From an uncultured Clostridia bacterium (GTDB lineage: Bacteria; Bacillota; Clostridia; Oscillospirales; Acutalibacteraceae), in contig CANROX010000002.1 in NCBI GenBank assembly GCA_947632335.1, forward strand, positions 32,391-96,390: 64,000 nucleotides of DNA, in the 5' to 3' direction. Positions 36,186 through 44,780 of the stretch are shown one piece after another (position 1 is the stretch's first letter; every line of letters begins with the position of its first letter). The notes beneath the pieces were generated by a model, which worked only from the letters and a program-made list of their open reading frames with translations, searched no databases and was not told where the DNA came from. Position numbers and translations under genes: made by a program.

Positions 36186-36467
36186 TTAAGCAATTTCTGC
36201 ATTACCTGTATCACCGAGTAAGTTGAATCTAAAGAGCTTACATTCGTCTTCCTTGTTTTCACAAAGGATACATGCCTCTGAAATTTTGCCGCCTTCAATT
36301 AGCTTTGTAAGACCTACCAGCTGACATAGTTTGCTCTTGAGATTAAGGCGATCGCCTTCGTTTGTAACAAGATAAACATTACCTTCGCAAGTGTCGAGCA
36401 CGGCAAGGAATTTAGTTACATCGATGTCGTGTAAGTTGATGATTGGATTCATAACATTGTCTGTCAT
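36186..36467 (-). CDS. Small orphan protein with a structured leader
   Basis: A 93-residue cytoplasmic protein. The start is set at ATG 36467 (AAGGAGG eight bases upstream); the ORF-track start 36503 lacks a ribosome site. The sequence has three cysteines in the C-terminal half (ACILCENKEDEC), which could bind metal or form a redox site, and a central KSKLCQLVGLTKLIEGG. I do not recognise the family. It is a single gene with a strong promoter and a leader of roughly 100 nt that holds two hairpins, which suggests regulated and perhaps high expression. Confidence 0.7.
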   Translation of the reverse strand: MTDNVMNPIINLHDIDVTKFLAVLDTCEGNVYLVTNEGDRLNLKSKLCQLVGLTKLIEGGKISEACILCENKEDECKLFRFNLLGDTGNAEIA

Positions 36468-36528
36468 AACATTTTCCTCCTTAAAGAAAATTCGTGCTGC
36501 CATTTACCATTTGGCTGTTTATTAATCT

Positions 36529-36568
36529 AATCACTTTTTCGTGATTATCAGGTGGACTATTTACCTGA
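36529..36568 (-). promoter_or_regulatory. Two-hairpin leader of the 36.2 kb orphan gene
   Basis: Between promoter and start codon are two adjacent perfect 6-bp hairpins on the minus strand: TCAGGT/ACCTGA (36548-36568) and AATCAC/GTGATT (36529-36546, loop GAAAAA). They are too weak and T-poor for terminators. They could be an RNA-stability or protein-binding element. Confidence 0.5.
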
Positions 36569-36576
36569 CACTTATT

Positions 36577-36604
36577 ATTATACACACAACTTAGTAAAAG
36601 TCAA
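36577..36604 (-). promoter_or_regulatory. Promoter of the 36.2 kb orphan gene
   Basis: On the minus strand TTGACT, a 16-nt spacer and a perfect TATAAT lie about 110 nt upstream of ATG 36467. Confidence 0.78.
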
Positions 36605-36862
36605 CAAAGAATTGCAGAATGGCTTGTATATAATGACTAAGAAAGTTAAGTTTATGTCAACAAAATAGAAACATTTTTGTGCAATATGCAATAAAAATTT
36701 TCACATTATATTTTTTGGTAAATTCTTTTGTAATTTCTTTTAGTGAAAATTATCAATTTAATTCAAAAAAAGAAAATAAAATTAAACAATCATACAAAAG
36801 TGCAAATTGTTTATTTTCCTATATGGAAATAAAATACTGAAAAACCCCATTCCAATGGGGAT
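36605..36862. other. AT-rich gap with two inverted repeats, no gene seen
   Basis: No coding frame or tRNA is visible. An imperfect palindrome TTTATTTTCC...GGAAATAAA lies near 36810. A 7-bp stem CCCCATT/AATGGGG (36845-36860) resembles a terminator on either strand but has no obvious gene feeding it. Confidence 0.5.
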
Positions 36863-36891
36863 TTGTAATATTATTATCTTTATTGTATAAT
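36863..36891 (+). promoter_or_regulatory. Promoter of the phosphohexomutase gene
   Basis: TTGTAA, a 17-nt spacer and a perfect TATAAT lie 29 nt before the ATG. Confidence 0.72.
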
Positions 36892-36920
36892 AGAATAAAA
36901 TATATTTAAGGAGCGGTATT

Positions 36921-38423
36921 ATGCTTGATAAATTCTATAAAAACTTTAAAAGCGGTACAGATATCAGGGGAGTAGCATGCAGCGGTGTAGAGGGAGAGGA
37001 AGTAAACCTTACCGACCAAATTGTAAAGAAAATGGCATTTGGCTTTGTGCTGTGGCTCTCCGAAAAAAGGGGGAAAAATCCTGAGGAGCTGACTGTTTCC
37101 GTAGGCAGAGATTCCCGTATCAGCGGTGAAAGAATTGCAGACGATGTAATTGACAGCCTGAAAAAGTCCGGTGTGCGGGTGATTTATACAGGCCTTTCCT
37201 CCACACCATCTATGTTTATGACTACTGTGGATTTAGAATGTGACGGAGCTGTGCAGATTACGGCGTCCCACCACCCCTTTAACAGAAACGGTCTTAAATT
37301 TTTTACACCTGACGGTGGTCTTGAGGGAAGTGACATTGAAATTATTTTACAGCACGCCCAGGACAACCATATGCCGAAAATCCTTAACAGCGGTACAGTT
37401 GAAGAAATGGACTATATGGGTCTATACAGCCGTCACCTTTGCAATATTATTAAAAAGGAAGTTAATGCAGAGGATTATGACAAGCCTTTAAAGGGCTTTA
37501 AGATTGTTGTGGACGCAGGCAACGGCGTAGGGGGCTTTTATGCCAAAGATGTTCTCCAGGTTCTTGGTGCGGATACAGAGGGTTCTGTCTACCTTGACCC
37601 CGACGGTATGTTTCCTAACCATATACCCAACCCTGAGGACAAGACTGCTATGGAATCAATAAAAAATGCGGTGTTGAAAAGCAAGGCGGATTTGGGCGTT
37701 ATATTTGATACAGATGTTGACAGAGGGGGTGCTGTGGACAGCTACGGCAAGGAAATCAACAGAAACAGACTTGTTGCTCTTGCCTCTGCAATAGCCTTGG
37801 AGGGCAAGAGGGGAGGTACTATTGTTACCGACTCCGTAACCTCATCGGGATTAAAGGAATTTATTGAAAAAAATCTGGGCGGTAAGCACTACCGCTACAG
37901 GAGAGGTTATAAGAATGTTATTGACAAGGGAATAGAGCTTAACAAGGCAGGGGAATATTGTCCCCTTGCCATTGAAACCTCCGGCCACGGCGCTATGAAA
38001 GAAAACTATTTTCTGGACGACGGGGCATATCTTTGCACAAAGATTATTATTAAAATGGCGCAGCTTAAAAGAGAGGGCAAAACCATTGATATGCTCCTTA
38101 AAGATTTAAAAGAGCCTGTGGAAAGCAGGGAAATACGCTTTAAAATTACAGAGGAGGATTTCCGAAAATGCGGAGAAAAAATTATTGCAGATTTGGAGGC
38201 ATACGCAAACAGTCAACCTGACTGGATTGTTGCCGACGACAACAGGGAGGGCATTAGAGTTTCATTTGATAAGGAAAAGGGGGACGGCTGGTTCCTCCTA
38301 AGACTTTCGGTACACGACCCTATTATGCCCCTTAATATTGAAAGCGACAGCGTTGGAGGAGCAGATAAAATTTACAATGAGTTCTACAAATTCCTAAAGA
38401 CAACCAAAGGCCTTGAATATTAA
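36921..38423 (+). CDS. Alpha-D-phosphohexomutase (phosphomannomutase/phosphoglucomutase)
   Basis: Interconverts hexose 1- and 6-phosphates to supply nucleotide sugars. The 500-residue protein has the phosphoserine loop TASHHPFNRNG (Ser116), the metal site DTDVDRGG (near residue 270) and the C-terminal phosphate-binding region. The TASHHP loop and length fit the ManB/PGM group rather than GlmM (about 450 residues). Mannose versus glucose specificity cannot be decided from sequence alone. AAGGAG precedes the ATG. It is a single gene ending at a bidirectional terminator. Confidence 0.9.
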   Translation: MLDKFYKNFKSGTDIRGVACSGVEGEEVNLTDQIVKKMAFGFVLWLSEKRGKNPEELTVSVGRDSRISGERIADDVIDSLKKSGVRVIYTGLSSTPSMFMTTVDLECDGAVQITASHHPFNRNGLKFFTPDGGLEGSDIEIILQHAQDNHMPKILNSGTVEEMDYMGLYSRHLCNIIKKEVNAEDYDKPLKGFKIVVDAGNGVGGFYAKDVLQVLGADTEGSVYLDPDGMFPNHIPNPEDKTAMESIKNAVLKSKADLGVIFDTDVDRGGAVDSYGKEINRNRLVALASAIALEGKRGGTIVTDSVTSSGLKEFIEKNLGGKHYRYRRGYKNVIDKGIELNKAGEYCPLAIETSGHGAMKENYFLDDGAYLCTKIIIKMAQLKREGKTIDMLLKDLKEPVESREIRFKITEEDFRKCGEKIIADLEAYANSQPDWIVADDNREGIRVSFDKEKGDGWFLLRLSVHDPIMPLNIESDSVGGADKIYNEFYKFLKTTKGLEY

Positions 38424-38501
38424 TGGACAGCGGAAATAAAGAAAAGGTAGGGCGTCGGGGGACTTTAATCTTAAAAAAGTATATATGCTATAAAAATAAG
38501 A

Positions 38502-38521
38502 GGCAGTTCAGATGAACTGCC
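38502..38521. terminator. Bidirectional terminator between phosphohexomutase and metA
   Basis: An 8-bp perfect stem GGCAGTTC / GAACTGCC with a 4-nt loop is followed by TTTTT on the plus strand. An A-rich flank gives the minus strand a T run. Confidence 0.88.
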
Positions 38522-38538
38522 TTTTTCACTGTAATAAT

Positions 38539-39459
38539 TTAATTGTCAAGCTCGCTAAGGTCAAAGGGGGTTTGCTGATATACAAAATAGTTAAGCCAAT
38601 TTGCAAAAATAAGAAATGCGGTACTTCTCCACTTTTTATCGGGGATTTTTGCAGCATCATCCTTTGGAAAATAGCTGTAGGGAATTTTTGGGTTAATGCC
38701 CCTTTCTATATCCCTTTGGTACTCCTGGGCAAGGGTCATTCTGTCATATTCGGCGTGGCCGAAAATAAAGAATTTTCTACAGGGTTTATCTGCAACTATT
38801 GCTATACCTGCCTTTTCACTGGCGGCAAGAATTTCAAGGTTCGGGTTATTCTCGATTTCCTCAGGAATACACTCTGTGTACCTTGAATGGGGCATCATAA
38901 AAATGTCGTCCAAGCCTCTTAAAAGGGGGTGGAGCTTTGCCAGAATTTTGTGGCGGTAAATTCCGCTGATTTTTTCTTCAAGCTCCCTTTTATGAATACC
39001 GTAGTGGTGGTAAAGTCCTGCCTGTGCGCCCCAGCAAATGTGGAGGGTTGACCACACATTTTTCTTGGACCAATCCATAATCTGCTGTAACTCCTGCCAG
39101 TAGTCAACCTGTTCAAAGTCCATATGTTCAACAGGCGCACCGGTAATAATCATTCCGTCATATCTGTTAGATTTTATATCATCAAAGCTCTTATAAAATG
39201 TATCCAGGTGATGTCGGCTTGTATTCTTTGAAAAATGACTTGCTGTGTGGAGCAAATCTATATCCACCTGCAAGGGGGTATTACTGAGAAGTCTTATAAG
39301 CTGGGTTTCCGTTTCCACCTTGGTAGGCATTATGTTGAGAATAACAATTTTGAGGGGTCTGATGTCCTGGGACATAGCCCTATCCTCCGGCATAACAAAA
39401 ATATTTTCATCTTCAAGTATTTTTATTGCAGGCAGATTGTTGGCAACCTTAATGGGCAT
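38539..39459 (-). CDS. metAA: Homoserine O-acetyltransferase (MetA family)
   Basis: Activates homoserine for methionine synthesis. The 306-residue protein is a MetA-type class I amidotransferase fold with nucleophile Cys142 in HICWGAQAG. Residue 111 is Glu ([11 protein letters not shown]); published work on MetA enzymes links Glu111 to acetyl-CoA and Gly111 to succinyl-CoA, so the acetyl product is predicted despite the common annotation as a succinyltransferase. GGAGGGG precedes the ATG. It follows proS by 34 nt on the same strand and is probably co-transcribed. No SAM riboswitch or T-box fits in that gap. Confidence 0.93.
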   Translation of the reverse strand: MPIKVANNLPAIKILEDENIFVMPEDRAMSQDIRPLKIVILNIMPTKVETETQLIRLLSNTPLQVDIDLLHTASHFSKNTSRHHLDTFYKSFDDIKSNRYDGMIITGAPVEHMDFEQVDYWQELQQIMDWSKKNVWSTLHICWGAQAGLYHHYGIHKRELEEKISGIYRHKILAKLHPLLRGLDDIFMMPHSRYTECIPEEIENNPNLEILAASEKAGIAIVADKPCRKFFIFGHAEYDRMTLAQEYQRDIERGINPKIPYSYFPKDDAAKIPDKKWRSTAFLIFANWLNYFVYQQTPFDLSELDN

Positions 39460-39493
39460 TTCACACCCCTCCTTTATAGGTATTTATTTTAAA

Positions 39494-40933
39494 TTAATAC
39501 TGTTTACCCCAGTAAACCATATGCTTTGCAGGTTTGCCGCAGCATACGCAGGTGTCGCTTAGATGCTCTTCCTCAAAGGGGATACAGCGGGATTTAACGC
39601 CACCTGTAACATCTTTAAGTTTTTCTTCACATTCTGTTTCACCGCACCACATAGCCTTAATAAAGCCGGGTTTTTTGTCTGCAATTTCACAAAATTCATC
39701 ATATGTAGTGGCAATATGGGTTTTTTCCTCCATATTTTTAAGTGCCCTGTTATACATATCCCAATGGATAGTTTCCAAAATTTGCGCAACCTTGCTTTCA
39801 AGTTCATCAAGGGAAACAAAAATTTTCTCCCTTGTGTCACGCCTTACAATGACGCACCGGTTGTTTTCAATATCCTTAGGACCGATTTCTATTCTTAAAG
39901 GAACGCCCTTCATTTCGTACTGGGCAAATTTCCAGCCCGGGGAGTTGTCGCTGCTATCCAGCTTTACCCTGTAGTCCTTTTTAAGTCTGTTATAAAGCTC
40001 CTCTGCCTTTTCAAGCACACCCTCTTTATGATGTGCAATAGGAATAAGGGCAACCTGAATCGGGGAGATTTTCGGCGGAAGTACAAGGCCCTCGTCATCG
40101 CTGTGAACCATAATGATAGCGCCAATCATTCTTGTGGATACGCCCCAGGAGGTCTGGTGGGGATAGTGCTGTTTATTGTCCCTGCCCTGGAAAGTAATAT
40201 CAAACTTCTTTGCAAAACCGTCTCCAAAGTAGTGGGAAGTGCCTCCCTGAAGGGCAACGCCGTTGTGCATCATAGGTTCGATTGTATATGTTTCCTCTGC
40301 GCCGGCAAACTTTTCCTTTTCCGTCTTTTTGCCCACGACCGCAGGAATTGCAAGGGTTTCTTTGTAGAAATCTTCATACACTTTAAGCATTCTAAGGGTT
40401 TCTTCCCTGGCCTCCTCCTGGGTTTCGTGCATAGTGTGACCCTCCTGCCAGAGAAATTCACTGGTTCTGAGGAATGGGCGGGTTGTTTTTTCCCACCTTA
40501 CAACAGAGCACCACTGGTTATACAGTTTTGGCAAATCCCTGTATGTTTCAATGATTTTGCTGTAGTGTTCGCAGAAAAGCGTTTCTGATGTGGGACGGAC
40601 GCAGAGCCTTTCGTGGAGCTTTTCCTGTCCCCCTACAGTTACCCAGGCACATTCGGGGGCAAAACCCTCAACATGCTCCTTTTCCTTTTGGAGCAGGCTT
40701 TCGGGAATAAACATTGGCATATAAACATTTTCGTGACCTGTTTCTTTAAATCTTCTGTCAAGGTCACTCTGAATGTTCTCCCAAATAGCGTAGCCGTAGG
40801 GACGGATTACCATACATCCCTTAACCCCGCTGTAGTCAATAAGCTCGGCCTTTTTTACTATATCCGTGTACCACTTTGCAAAGTCCTCGTCACGGCTTGT
40901 AATGGCAGAAACAAACTTTTTGTTGTTACCCAT
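39494..40933 (-). CDS. proS: Prolyl-tRNA synthetase, archaeal/eukaryote-like type
   Basis: Charges tRNA-Pro. At 479 residues it lacks the editing insertion of the roughly 570-residue bacterial type and matches the ProS type 3 class found in many clostridia. Class II motif 2 ([17 protein letters not shown]) and the distinctive C-terminal zinc-like domain (CGETECEE...CVCCGKPA) are visible. AAAGGA precedes the ATG. It has a near-consensus promoter and no T-box leader, because only about 35 nt separate promoter and start. metA follows in the same direction. Confidence 0.96.
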   Translation of the reverse strand: MGNNKKFVSAITSRDEDFAKWYTDIVKKAELIDYSGVKGCMVIRPYGYAIWENIQSDLDRRFKETGHENVYMPMFIPESLLQKEKEHVEGFAPECAWVTVGGQEKLHERLCVRPTSETLFCEHYSKIIETYRDLPKLYNQWCSVVRWEKTTRPFLRTSEFLWQEGHTMHETQEEAREETLRMLKVYEDFYKETLAIPAVVGKKTEKEKFAGAEETYTIEPMMHNGVALQGGTSHYFGDGFAKKFDITFQGRDNKQHYPHQTSWGVSTRMIGAIIMVHSDDEGLVLPPKISPIQVALIPIAHHKEGVLEKAEELYNRLKKDYRVKLDSSDNSPGWKFAQYEMKGVPLRIEIGPKDIENNRCVIVRRDTREKIFVSLDELESKVAQILETIHWDMYNRALKNMEEKTHIATTYDEFCEIADKKPGFIKAMWCGETECEEKLKDVTGGVKSRCIPFEEEHLSDTCVCCGKPAKHMVYWGKQY

Positions 40934-40969
40934 AAAGCAAAATCCTTTCTTTTAATACATATCATTTCC

Positions 40970-40998
40970 ATTATACAGAAGTTGCAAAGGTTTTTCAA
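40970..40998 (-). promoter_or_regulatory. Promoter of proS-metA
   Basis: On the minus strand TTGAAA, a 17-nt spacer and a perfect TATAAT lie 37 nt before the proS ATG. Confidence 0.8.
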
Positions 40999-41013
40999 GT
41001 ATAATTCGCCGTT

Positions 41014-41043
41014 AAAAAAAGAGGGTCGGCAGAGCCAACCCTC
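41014..41043 (-). terminator. Terminator of acpP
   Basis: On the minus strand a 10-bp stem GAGGGTTGGC / GCCGACCCTC (one G-T pair, 3-nt loop) is followed by seven T, 20 nt after the acpP stop. Confidence 0.92.
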
Positions 41044-41062
41044 AAATTTTGCAAACTATTGA

Positions 41063-41290
41063 TTAGGAATTCTGTTCGATGTAAGATACAAGGTTACCAA
41101 CTGTTTTAATGTTTTCAACATCTTCGTCGGGAACTTCAATATCAAATTCATCTTCAATAGACATAAGAAGATCTACAACATCAAGTGAATCTGCACCTAA
41201 ATCGTCCTGGAGAGAAGTATCTTCTGTAATTGTATCTTCCTCAACATCAAACTGTTCAGCTAAAATAGCCTTTACTTTTTCTAATACCAT
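41063..41290 (-). CDS. acpP: Acyl carrier protein
   Basis: Carries fatty acyl chains on a 4'-phosphopantetheine arm. The 75-residue acidic protein has the canonical attachment site GADSLDVVDL (Ser in DSL) and typical helix layout. AGGAGG precedes the ATG. It is a lone gene; no fab genes are adjacent, so it may serve the main fatty acid pathway from an isolated locus. It diverges from aroE. Confidence 0.97.
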   Translation of the reverse strand: MVLEKVKAILAEQFDVEEDTITEDTSLQDDLGADSLDVVDLLMSIEDEFDIEVPDEDVENIKTVGNLVSYIEQNS

Positions 41291-41380
41291 AGTAATAGCC
41301 TCCTGTATAAAAAAACAAAATGATAAGCTTTTATGGACAAATTATCTGTTATTTGATAAAATAGTCTCATAGCCACTACA

Positions 41381-41412
41381 ATTATACTATAAGTAAATTG
41401 TGACTTTGTCAA
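41381..41412 (-). promoter_or_regulatory. Candidate promoter of acpP
   Basis: On the minus strand a perfect TTGACA is followed after 17 nt by TAGTAT, or after 20 nt by a perfect TATAAT. The spacing makes the exact -10 uncertain. Confidence 0.55.
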
Positions 41413-41471
41413 TATTTATTTCAAAAATTTTATATTTTATTACAAATTATTTTGGGAAATGGGGTATATTT

Positions 41472-42323
41472 ATGGCAATAAAGAGGTACGGAGTTATCGG
41501 TCATCCTATTGGACACACTATGTCGCCTTTTATTCATAAAAGATTATTCAGCCTTGCGGGTATAGACGGTGAGTACGGAGTGTACGACATACCTCCCGAA
41601 AGGCTTGAAAAAATGTTTAAAGAGGAGCTTTCATCTCTTGAGGGCTTTAATATTACAATTCCACATAAGCAGGCCATTATTCCTTTTGTAAACGAACTGG
41701 ATTCCAAGGCAAAGCTGTACGGAAGTGTGAATACAGTCTTTAATGATAACGGAAACTATAAAGGATATACAACGGACCCTGACGGTTTTCTCCTTGCCCT
41801 GAAAAGTGCGGATATTCCCTACAGGGGAAGAACGGTTATCTTAGGGTGCGGAGGCGTTGCAAGGACAATGGCATATGAGGCCGTTCTTGGAGAAAATGAC
41901 CTTACATTTGGGGTGAGAAGTGAAGATTTAGAAATTGCAAGGGGACTGAAAAAGGAACTTGAAAGCCTTGATATACTTGAGAAAAAACCGAAAGTAGAGG
42001 TTTGCAATATTAAGGATTTACAGGGGGACATTGATATTCTTGTAAACGCCACGCCTGTAGGAATGTTCCCCAACACAGAGGCCTGTCCCGTGGGCAACAA
42101 GATTATAAATAATTCAAAGGCAGTTTTTGACGCAATATACAATCCTTTGGAAACACTCCTTGTGCAGAAAGCCAAGGCAAACGGGGCAAAGGCTGTGGGA
42201 GGTATGTCAATGCTTGTATGGCAGGCGGTTGTTGCCCAGACAAAGTGGAATGATGTAACCTTTGACAAGGAGGATATAAACAGACTTTGCGTTGAATGTA
42301 TAGAGGAGTTAAAAAACAGGTGA
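41472..42323 (+). CDS. aroE: Shikimate dehydrogenase
   Basis: Reduces 3-dehydroshikimate to shikimate with NADPH. The start is set at ATG 41472 (N-terminus MAIKRYGVIGHPIGHTMSPF); the ORF-track GTG/TTG extension is AT-rich leader. The 283-residue protein has the substrate-binding SxS region GHTMSPF, the catalytic Lys in NITIPHKQAI and the nucleotide loop GCGGVART. The ribosome site is weak (GGGG). The stop overlaps the aroK start as TGATG. Confidence 0.96.
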   Translation: MAIKRYGVIGHPIGHTMSPFIHKRLFSLAGIDGEYGVYDIPPERLEKMFKEELSSLEGFNITIPHKQAIIPFVNELDSKAKLYGSVNTVFNDNGNYKGYTTDPDGFLLALKSADIPYRGRTVILGCGGVARTMAYEAVLGENDLTFGVRSEDLEIARGLKKELESLDILEKKPKVEVCNIKDLQGDIDILVNATPVGMFPNTEACPVGNKIINNSKAVFDAIYNPLETLLVQKAKANGAKAVGGMSMLVWQAVVAQTKWNDVTFDKEDINRLCVECIEELKNR

Positions 42324-42829
42324 TGAACAAGAATATAATTCTCTGTGGCTTTATGGGCTGCGGTAAAACTACAGTAGGGGAAAATCTAAAAAAGAAATCG
42401 GGTATGAACCTTATAGATACCGACGCCTATATTGAAAAGACCAATAATATGACGGTATCGGAGATTTTTGAAAAGTACGGCGAAGAGTATTTTAGGGAGC
42501 TGGAGTACCGAGCCTGCAGGGAGCTTTCACAAAAAAGGGGCGTAATCATTTCAACAGGGGGCGGCGCTCTGACCTTTGAAAGAAATGTAAAGGTTTTAAA
42601 AGATACCGGCACTATTGTACTTATTGATGTACCCCTTGAAGTTCTGAAGGAAAGGCTTAAATACGACAAAACAAGACCCCTTTTACAGCGCCCCGACAGG
42701 GACAGAGCTATGAAAGAGCTTTACGAAAAGAGAATGCCCCTGTATAAAAAGGCGGCTGATATTGTGATTAACGGAGATAACAGTCCGCTGCAGGTTGCTA
42801 TCTCTATACTTACTGCAACAAAATCTTGA
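42323..42829 (+). CDS. aroK: Shikimate kinase
   Basis: Phosphorylates shikimate at O3 with ATP. The 168-residue protein starts at ATG 42323, which overlaps the aroE stop by one base (TGATG), so it is coupled. The P-loop GFMGCGKTTVGENL, the DTD shikimate/magnesium motif and the STGGGA loop are intact. It may be called aroK or aroL; the two cannot be separated by sequence here. A new promoter follows for the aroF operon. Confidence 0.96.
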   Translation: MNKNIILCGFMGCGKTTVGENLKKKSGMNLIDTDAYIEKTNNMTVSEIFEKYGEEYFRELEYRACRELSQKRGVIISTGGGALTFERNVKVLKDTGTIVLIDVPLEVLKERLKYDKTRPLLQRPDRDRAMKELYEKRMPLYKKAADIVINGDNSPLQVAISILTATKS

Positions 42830-42857
42830 TTTTTACCATAAAAAACCTGACTATCTA

Positions 42858-42886
42858 TTGAATAAAGGGCTTTAAAGTGGTAAAAT
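42858..42886 (+). promoter_or_regulatory. Promoter of the aroF-tyrA-aroBAC-pheA operon
   Basis: TTGAAT, a 17-nt spacer and TAAAAT lie 46 nt before aroF. No T-box or tryptophan-type attenuator is visible in the short leader. Confidence 0.68.
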
Positions 42887-42932
42887 GTATTAGTTAAAAT
42901 TATTATAATGTAGTATTCTTGGGAGGAATATT

Positions 42933-43937
42933 ATGATTATTGTTTTAAAAAGGGGAACAAGCAGGGAAACTATTGATAAGTTTTCCACAGCCCTTAAAAA
43001 GAATTATGATGTTACTGTAAATGAGTGGCAGGGCGTCAACGAAACTGTACTTGGTCTTATCGGCGACACTGTCAGCATAGATATAGATTATATAAACGCA
43101 CAGGATATTGTATATTCCGTTAAGCGTGTACAGGAGCCTTATAAAAAGGCAAACAGAAAATTCCACCCGGAGGATACGGTTATTACACTTAGCAACGGGG
43201 CAAAAATCGGAGACGGCAGTCTTTCCATTTTGGCAGGACCATGTTCCGTGGAGTCCCAACAGCAGGTTACTGAAATTGCAAAGGCGGTTAAGGACTTTGG
43301 GGCAACTGTACTGCGTGGAGGCGCTTTCAAGCCCAGAACCTCCCCCTATGCCTTTCAGGGACTAAAGGCAGAGGGTCTTGAATACCTTAAAAGGGCAAGG
43401 GAGGAAACGGGACTTCCCATTGTGACGGAGATTATGAGCGAGACTGATATTGACCTTTTCAGCGATGTTGATATTATTCAGGTTGGGGCAAGAAATATGC
43501 AAAACTTCAGCCTCCTTAAAAGGCTCGGAAAATTAGACAAACCAATTCTTCTAAAGAGGGGACTAAGCGCTACCATTGAAGAATGGCTTATGAGTGCGGA
43601 ATACATTATGGCTGAGGGAAATCAGCAGGTTATTCTCTGCGAAAGGGGTATTAGGACCTACGAAAAATTTACAAGAAACACCCTGGATTTATCGGCAATT
43701 CCCGTAATTAAAAAGCTGAGCCACCTGCCTATTATTATTGACCCCAGCCACGCCACAGGTCAAAGCTGGCTTGTAGAGCCTATGGCTATGGCGGCGGTTG
43801 CCGCCGGTGCAGACGGACTTATTATTGAGGTTCACAATGACCCGCCTCACGCCCTTTGCGACGGGGCACAGTCTTTGACTCCGGAGGAATTTCACAGGGT
43901 AGTTGACAAGGTGCGGAAGATAAAATCCGTAATCTAA
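42933..43937 (+). CDS. aroF: 3-deoxy-7-phosphoheptulonate (DAHP) synthase, type I-beta
   Basis: Condenses PEP and erythrose-4-phosphate, the committed step to aromatic amino acids. The 334-residue protein has an N-terminal ferredoxin-like regulatory domain (residues 1-70) and the TIM barrel with LAGPCSVES, LRGGAFKPRTSPY and DPSHATGQ. The N-terminal domain is the type I-beta arrangement of Thermotoga, where it mediates Tyr or Phe feedback inhibition; the same control is expected here but unproven. GGGAGG precedes the ATG. Confidence 0.95.
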   Translation: MIIVLKRGTSRETIDKFSTALKKNYDVTVNEWQGVNETVLGLIGDTVSIDIDYINAQDIVYSVKRVQEPYKKANRKFHPEDTVITLSNGAKIGDGSLSILAGPCSVESQQQVTEIAKAVKDFGATVLRGGAFKPRTSPYAFQGLKAEGLEYLKRAREETGLPIVTEIMSETDIDLFSDVDIIQVGARNMQNFSLLKRLGKLDKPILLKRGLSATIEEWLMSAEYIMAEGNQQVILCERGIRTYEKFTRNTLDLSAIPVIKKLSHLPIIIDPSHATGQSWLVEPMAMAAVAAGADGLIIEVHNDPPHALCDGAQSLTPEEFHRVVDKVRKIKSVI

Positions 43938-43949
43938 AGGATTGATATA

Positions 43950-44780
43950 ATGAAAATTGCAGTTGTGGGTCTTGGTATAATAGGAGGCTCTTATTGTAAG
44001 GCTATAAAAAAATATACCGACCACTATGTTGTTGGTATCAATAGAAGTCCTGCCCCTCTTGAAAAGGCATTAGAGTGCGGCGCTATTGACGAAATAGGCA
44101 CGCCTGACAGCCTTGGGGAAGCTGACCTTATTATTTTAGGGGTGTACCCGGGGGCGGCAGTAAAATTCATTGAAACTAACGGGGATAAAATTAAAAAGGG
44201 TGCAATCGTTACAGACACTTCCGGCATAAAAAGGGAGATTTGTGACAGACTCCTCTGCCTCAGCCAAAAATTCGGATTTACATTTGTAGGTGTTCACCCA
44301 ATGGCAGGGAAAGAGAAAAACGGCTTTGATGTCAGTGACGCCGATTTATACAGAAATGCAAGCTGTATCATTGTGCCCTGTAACGCAGATGATAAGGCGG
44401 TAAAGACAGTTGCCGACTTTAATCTGTCCCTTGGGTTTGGGGGCGTAAAAATCACCACCCCGGAAGAACACGACAGAATGATTGCCTTTACAAGTCAGCT
44501 CCCACATGTGCTGGCATGTGCATATGTTCTCTCCCCAAACTGTATGAACCACAAGGGCTTTTCCGCAGGCAGTTACAGAGATGTTTCAAGGGTTGCCAAT
44601 ATTAATGCAGAACTGTGGAGCGAGCTTTTTTTGGAAAACAAAGAGCCACTTTTAAAGGAACTGGAAACCCTTATTACAAATATAAGAAGTATAGGGTTTG
44701 CTATACAGGAAAATGACAGAAAAAAACTTATGGACCTGCTGAAAAAGGGTCATCAGATTAAGGAGGCTTTAGGCGAATGA
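43950..44780 (+). CDS. tyrA: Prephenate dehydrogenase
   Basis: Oxidises prephenate to 4-hydroxyphenylpyruvate for tyrosine. The 276-residue protein has the Rossmann motif VVGLGIIGGSY and the catalytic His in GVHPMAGKEKNGF, followed by the helical dimerisation half. It has no ACT domain, so tyrosine control probably acts at DAHP synthase. It starts 12 nt after aroF, and its last codons overlap aroB by 4 nt (ATGA). Arogenate dehydrogenase activity is an alternative that the sequence cannot exclude. Confidence 0.93.
   Translation: MKIAVVGLGIIGGSYCKAIKKYTDHYVVGINRSPAPLEKALECGAIDEIGTPDSLGEADLIILGVYPGAAVKFIETNGDKIKKGAIVTDTSGIKREICDRLLCLSQKFGFTFVGVHPMAGKEKNGFDVSDADLYRNASCIIVPCNADDKAVKTVADFNLSLGFGGVKITTPEEHDRMIAFTSQLPHVLACAYVLSPNCMNHKGFSAGSYRDVSRVANINAELWSELFLENKEPLLKELETLITNIRSIGFAIQENDRKKLMDLLKKGHQIKEALGE

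Noticed and set aside
39460-39493. SAM riboswitch or T-box upstream of metA
   Set aside because: The proS-metA gap is only 34 nt, too short for either.
40028-40588. 186-codon plus-strand ORF opposite proS
   Set aside because: Antisense shadow; no ribosome site and proS is complete.
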